Under the pieces are notes generated by a model. That model saw only the letters and a program-made list of their open reading frames with translations, had not been told where the DNA came from and searched no databases. The position numbers and the translations under genes are program-made. Source: JAHEEM01 sp036396795 (GTDB lineage: Bacteria > Pseudomonadota > Gammaproteobacteria > Steroidobacterales > Rariloculaceae). Taken from it: DNA of 64,000 nucleotides. The stretch spans positions 62,001-126,000 of the forward strand of contig DASWKF010000090.1 of assembly GCA_036396795.1 (NCBI GenBank), written 5' to 3'. This document shows, piece after piece, positions 60,818-64,000 of the stretch; the first letter of the stretch is position 1; each line of letters starts with the position of its first letter.

Positions 60818-61684
60818 TTATTTATTGCCCAAGTACCAGTCTAGAATCTGCGAGCCGGTCCAGAACAAGACACCGGGCTTGCGGCGGATGGTCTCGTAGA
60901 TCCTGCGGAAATACTTGATGCGGTGGGGTACGCCGACAATATAGGGATGACAGGGCAGCGCCATCACGCGGGGCTGCTTGAGCGAGTCCTCGTAGAACGT
61001 CTCGAACTGATCGAGCGCGCGATCGGCGTACTCGGACGCCTTGTGGTGCTGAATCAGCATCATCGCTACGTCGTTCGTCTCTTGCGTATACGGGATGTTG
61101 ACGAGGTTGCCCGCGCGCGCCTTGAGCTCGACGGGCTGATCGTCCAGCACCCAATCGGCCACGTACTCGAACCCCTCCTCCTTCAATATGTCGACGGTCT
61201 CATCGGTCTCGGTGAGGGCGGGGCCAAGCCAGCCTCGCGGGCGCTTGCCGGTGAACTCCTCGATGATGTCGCGCGTCTTTTGGATATCGAGCCGCTCGTT
61301 ATCGACCTTTTGCATGCTGAGCTGCGAGTAACCGTGACCCATGAATTCCCAGCCGGCCTTGAGGGCCTCCTCGGCGATGCGCGGGTAGACCTTGCAGACG
61401 AGGCCGTTGAGCGCGAGCGTCGTCGGCACCTCGAAGCTGTCCAGGACTTCCTTGAGCCGCCAAAAGCCGACGCGGTTGCCGTATTCGTGCCAGGCCCAGT
61501 TCGGAACGTCGGGGATCGGCGAGCCGCCGGCGGGCGGCGTGATGACCGTGCGCGGCTGAGGCTTGGTGCTGTCCCACACCTCCACGTTGACGATCGTCCA
61601 CACGATCATGCGCGCTCCGCCGGGGAGCTTCATGACCGGCCGGTCGATGATCGCGGAATAATCGAGTCGCTCGTCTGGGCGCAT
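60818..61684 (-). CDS. polysaccharide deacetylase / PuuE-type allantoinase-like protein
   Basis: A 288-aa cytosolic protein of the NodB-fold deacetylase superfamily. Features are NWAWHEYGNRVGFWRLKEVL, GWEFMGHGYSQ (metal His region) and PRGWLGPALTETDETVDIL, which resemble the metal-independent allantoinase PuuE and related hydrolases of cyclic amides. It heads the TRAP operon, with AAGGAG upstream of the ATG. This suggests hydrolysis of the imported compound or a related amide; the substrate is not identified. Confidence 0.85.
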   Translation of the reverse strand: MRPDERLDYSAIIDRPVMKLPGGARMIVWTIVNVEVWDSTKPQPRTVITPPAGGSPIPDVPNWAWHEYGNRVGFWRLKEVLDSFEVPTTLALNGLVCKVYPRIAEEALKAGWEFMGHGYSQLSMQKVDNERLDIQKTRDIIEEFTGKRPRGWLGPALTETDETVDILKEEGFEYVADWVLDDQPVELKARAGNLVNIPYTQETNDVAMMLIQHHKASEYADRALDQFETFYEDSLKQPRVMALPCHPYIVGVPHRIKYFRRIYETIRRKPGVLFWTGSQILDWYLGNK

Positions 61685-61823
61685 CGTGATTCTTCTCCTT
61701 GTTGGCAGGACGCCAGCAGCGATATTACAGAGTCCCTGCGCCGCGGGAAACGCGATCGGTTCGATCCGCGACCGCGGCGCAAATCGATCCCCCGGACCGT
61801 CGATTCTTGCACATGCGAGACGC

Positions 61824-61851
61824 TTGTATGCGCGGCCACTTCGGCTAGAAT
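61824..61851 (+). promoter_or_regulatory. candidate sigma-70 promoter for the amidase gene
   Basis: TTGTAT (61824-61829) and TAGAAT (61846-61851) are separated by 16 bp, close to the optimum for a housekeeping promoter. It is the best such pair in the 232-bp gap between the deacetylase and the amidase. Without a transcription start it remains only a candidate. Confidence 0.45.
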
Positions 61852-61916
61852 CGATCGTGAAGACGTGCAACAACACAATGAGGCCATCCGGGCGGCCATT
61901 TTCCAGGGGGCATGTC

Positions 61917-64000
61917 ATGATTGTCGTCAAGTTCGTCCGCACGCTGAGCCTGACAACCGCCGGCGCGCTGCTCGTCAGCGCCGGCGCTCGTTCCCAGGTC
62001 ACGCAGGAAGTCGGTTTTCAATTTCATCTCGAGGAGGCCACGATCGCCGACGTGCACGGTGCGATCCGCGAGGGCGAGATCACCTGTCTCGGTCTCGTGC
62101 AGCGGTATCTCGAGCGCGCTAAGGCCTATAACGGCGTCAACAACCAGCTGGTCACGCGCGACGGCGCGCCGATACCGCCGGCGCCCGGCGCCGTGCGCGC
62201 CGGCGCGCCGATCGAGTTCCCGACCGAGACCGTCGCGATCACCGAGATTCTGCCCGACTTCGACGAGTATGCCGGGCCGCCGATCGAGTTCGGGCGCATG
62301 GAGCCGACCGCCTCGGACCCGACTGTGCAGCAGCAGCACGGCATGACGGTCGGGATTCCGAACGCGGGACAGATCAATGCGCTCGGCACCTTGAACTTGC
62401 GCGGCGAGCGCTCCGTGACCTGCAAAGGCGATGCGGACCGGCACCCGTCCGCCGGCCCGCTGCCAGCGGGCGCGCCTCCGGTCTGCGAGGTGTTCCGCCA
62501 GTTCCCCGACGCGCTCGAGCAGGCCATGGGCCTCGATGCCGAGTACGGCAGCGAGCCCGACCTGGAAAACCTGCCGATGTACTGCATCCCGTTCAGCTTC
62601 AAGGATCCGTTCGATACGAAGGACATGCGCACGACCGCGGCGGCGGATGCGCGTTACGACATCGATTTTCCGCCGACCGACCACACATTGGTCGAGCAGC
62701 TGCGCAACAAGGGCGCGATCATCTACGCGAAGGCCGTCAACACCGAGTACAACGGCCGTCCGGGGGCGCCGAGCGGACGCCATGAGCGCGAGCGGGTGCT
62801 GCCGTCGACGCTCGGTTACCAGCGCAGCTCCTGGTCGGGCAATCCGTCGAGCGTCTACGACACGACGCGCGCGGCGTCGCTCGGCTCGAGCTCGGGCTCC
62901 GCTGCCGGCGTCAGCGCGAACCTCGTCATGTGCAGCATCTGCGAGGAGACGAGCATGTCCTGCCGCGGCCCGGCGAATCACAACTCGGTCGCGCTGCTCT
63001 TGCCGCACAAGGCCATGATCTCGTTCAACGGCAATGCGATCGGCGCCGACGTCTACAACGACCGCAGCGGCATCCACTGCCGCTGGATCGGCGACTCCGC
63101 CAAGGTGCTCGACGCGTTGCGGGATTCGGTCGAAGGCTACTACGACCCGCGCGACGTCTGGACGACCGTGCCGCGCTCGAGCGTGCTCGAGGGCTCGTAT
63201 GCCGAGCACGTCGTCGAGAACGCAGGTCGAGGGGCGCTGCGCGGCGTGCGCATCGGCGTCATCCGCGAGTCGATGCTCAAGTTTCCCGGTGTCAGGGCGG
63301 ACGAGCCGATCGTCGATGCGGCCGTGCGCGAGATCGAGGAGATGCTCGGCGACTACCTCGGCGCGACGCTCGTCGAGTCCGTCGATCCGCTATGGCCGGA
63401 CGATCCGGACGTCGAGAACATGAGCCCTTCCTACAACGACGCGCTTGCCGAGCTCATCCCGGTTTTCTTCCCGGACATCTTCTATCGGCTCGATGACGAC
63501 GGCGAGCCCGAGTTCCCGGAGTTCGCAGCCAAGATCAAGCCGACCGAGTTCGCGCCGGGCATCGTGCACGGCTCGGGCACGATGGACCCGATCGACTACA
63601 TGGTCGCGCTCGCGGAGGGACACGAGCCCTTGCCGCGCAGCGTGAACATTCGCTCGATCCAGTACGTGGGCGGCGCGAACACGTTCAAGTTTCACGTCAA
63701 CCAGTACCTCGTGCGCCGCGCGGCCGGCTGGGCCGAGCAGGGCTACACGGAGACCTTGACGGATTTCGCGGCGCTCAACGCGCGCTCGAAGTTCTGGGGC
63801 GACGACCAGCGCGCCTCGTTCAAGAACTGGGAGGAGCTCACGGACGTCCGCCGGCCGCTCGGCGAGCGCCAAGGCATCGACGAGCGTATCAAGCTGCGCG
63901 AGTTGCTGCGCCGCCTCGAGATGAAGGTCATGATGGAGAACGATCTCGACGTCGTCGTGCGCCTGCACTACCCGCTGCCGCCCGGCAAGATCGGCATGGC
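61917..64000 (+). CDS. secreted amidase-signature protein, divergent, 3' truncated
   Basis: The gene is open to the right edge (694 complete codons visible). A signal peptide (MIVVKFVRTLSLTTAGALL) precedes an amidase-signature domain. The catalytic Lys is in CIPFSFKDPFD, the cis-Ser in GSSSGSAAG and the nucleophile Ser in TSMSCRGPA. The family's TDTGGS loop is strongly altered and Cys-rich (MCSICEETSMSC). Large inserted segments occur before the Lys (about 80-210) and after the Ser motif. AGGGGG lies 7 bp before the ATG. It is divergent from the TRAP operon and could act on the same substrate in the periplasm. Confidence 0.85.
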   Translation, partial: MIVVKFVRTLSLTTAGALLVSAGARSQVTQEVGFQFHLEEATIADVHGAIREGEITCLGLVQRYLERAKAYNGVNNQLVTRDGAPIPPAPGAVRAGAPIEFPTETVAITEILPDFDEYAGPPIEFGRMEPTASDPTVQQQHGMTVGIPNAGQINALGTLNLRGERSVTCKGDADRHPSAGPLPAGAPPVCEVFRQFPDALEQAMGLDAEYGSEPDLENLPMYCIPFSFKDPFDTKDMRTTAAADARYDIDFPPTDHTLVEQLRNKGAIIYAKAVNTEYNGRPGAPSGRHERERVLPSTLGYQRSSWSGNPSSVYDTTRAASLGSSSGSAAGVSANLVMCSICEETSMSCRGPANHNSVALLLPHKAMISFNGNAIGADVYNDRSGIHCRWIGDSAKVLDALRDSVEGYYDPRDVWTTVPRSSVLEGSYAEHVVENAGRGALRGVRIGVIRESMLKFPGVRADEPIVDAAVREIEEMLGDYLGATLVESVDPLWPDDPDVENMSPSYNDALAELIPVFFPDIFYRLDDDGEPEFPEFAAKIKPTEFAPGIVHGSGTMDPIDYMVALAEGHEPLPRSVNIRSIQYVGGANTFKFHVNQYLVRRAAGWAEQGYTETLTDFAALNARSKFWGDDQRASFKNWEELTDVRRPLGERQGIDERIKLRELLRRLEMKVMMENDLDVVVRLHYPLPPGKIGM

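Noticed and set aside
1..64000. tRNA, rRNA, CRISPR arrays, insertion sequences and prophage genes
   Set aside because: None seen by eye: no regular spaced repeats, no transposase or integrase motif, no cloverleaf-like intergenic segment.

Overview
The window is about 64 kb of dense, high-GC (roughly two-thirds G+C by eye) bacterial chromosome. It carries a cbb3-type oxidase (ccoNOQP), lipopolysaccharide genes (heptosyltransferase-like plus a Kdo hydroxylase-like protein), TypA, RlmI, an RND efflux pump and two TRAP transporters. Together these point to a Gram-negative proteobacterium, most likely a gammaproteobacterium; the exact lineage cannot be read from the sequence. I saw no rRNA, tRNA, CRISPR array, transposase or phage gene. 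No intergenic gap exceeds 300 bp; the largest are 43270-43541 (272 bp, holds an operator) and 61685-61916 (232 bp, holds a candidate promoter).

Layout. 1-3562: a 5'-truncated Yip1-like membrane protein, then ccoN-ccoO-ccoQ-ccoP with overlapping or near-touching ends. 3564-7581: secreted NHL-propeller protein, CigR-like lipoprotein, glutaminyl cyclase, a tiny acidic protein, a DUF6152 protein and an unknown protein. 7568-12821 (minus): phospholipase-D-like lipoprotein, then a run of exported enzymes (Tat amidohydrolase, class II aldolase with a signal peptide, M28 peptidase). 12961-15794: PpiC-type isomerase, HupE/UreJ-like protein, M23 peptidase. 15802-20314: penicillin acylase, GT9 glycosyltransferase, Kdo hydroxylase. 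20319-23474: small membrane protein, DUF4159 protein, and a flavocytochrome-like lipoprotein with two C-terminal CxxCH motifs. 23471-28243 (minus): one operon of AsmA, thioredoxin-like, region-2-only sigma factor, anti-sigma-like protein and DUF4252. 28377-33896: amidase, BNR-type lipoprotein, CtlX, TypA. 33990-39039 (minus): GntR/FadR regulator with an RND adaptor and pump, with a FadR-type operator in front.

39185-53003 is the most interesting part. It has an exported SDR, a ferredoxin, a TRAP transporter (dctPQM), TauE, a cysteine-poor FmdB-like protein, an M24-fold enzyme with an altered metal site, an orphan E1-alpha subunit, an aldehyde dehydrogenase, a LacI regulator, a beta-hydroxyacid dehydrogenase, an atypical Nramp transporter, a flavin reductase-like protein and a GlcG protein. 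An exact 14-nt copy of a PurR/LacI-type operator lies both in front of the TRAP genes (43409-43422) and between lacI and the dehydrogenase (49616-49629). I infer that this is one regulon for uptake and catabolism of an unidentified, probably carboxylated, substrate.

53085-64000: rlmI; a pair of secreted paralogues of unknown function beside two more DUF6152 proteins; a second TRAP operon led by a polysaccharide-deacetylase/allantoinase-like gene; and a divergent, secreted, divergent-sequence amidase that runs off the right edge.
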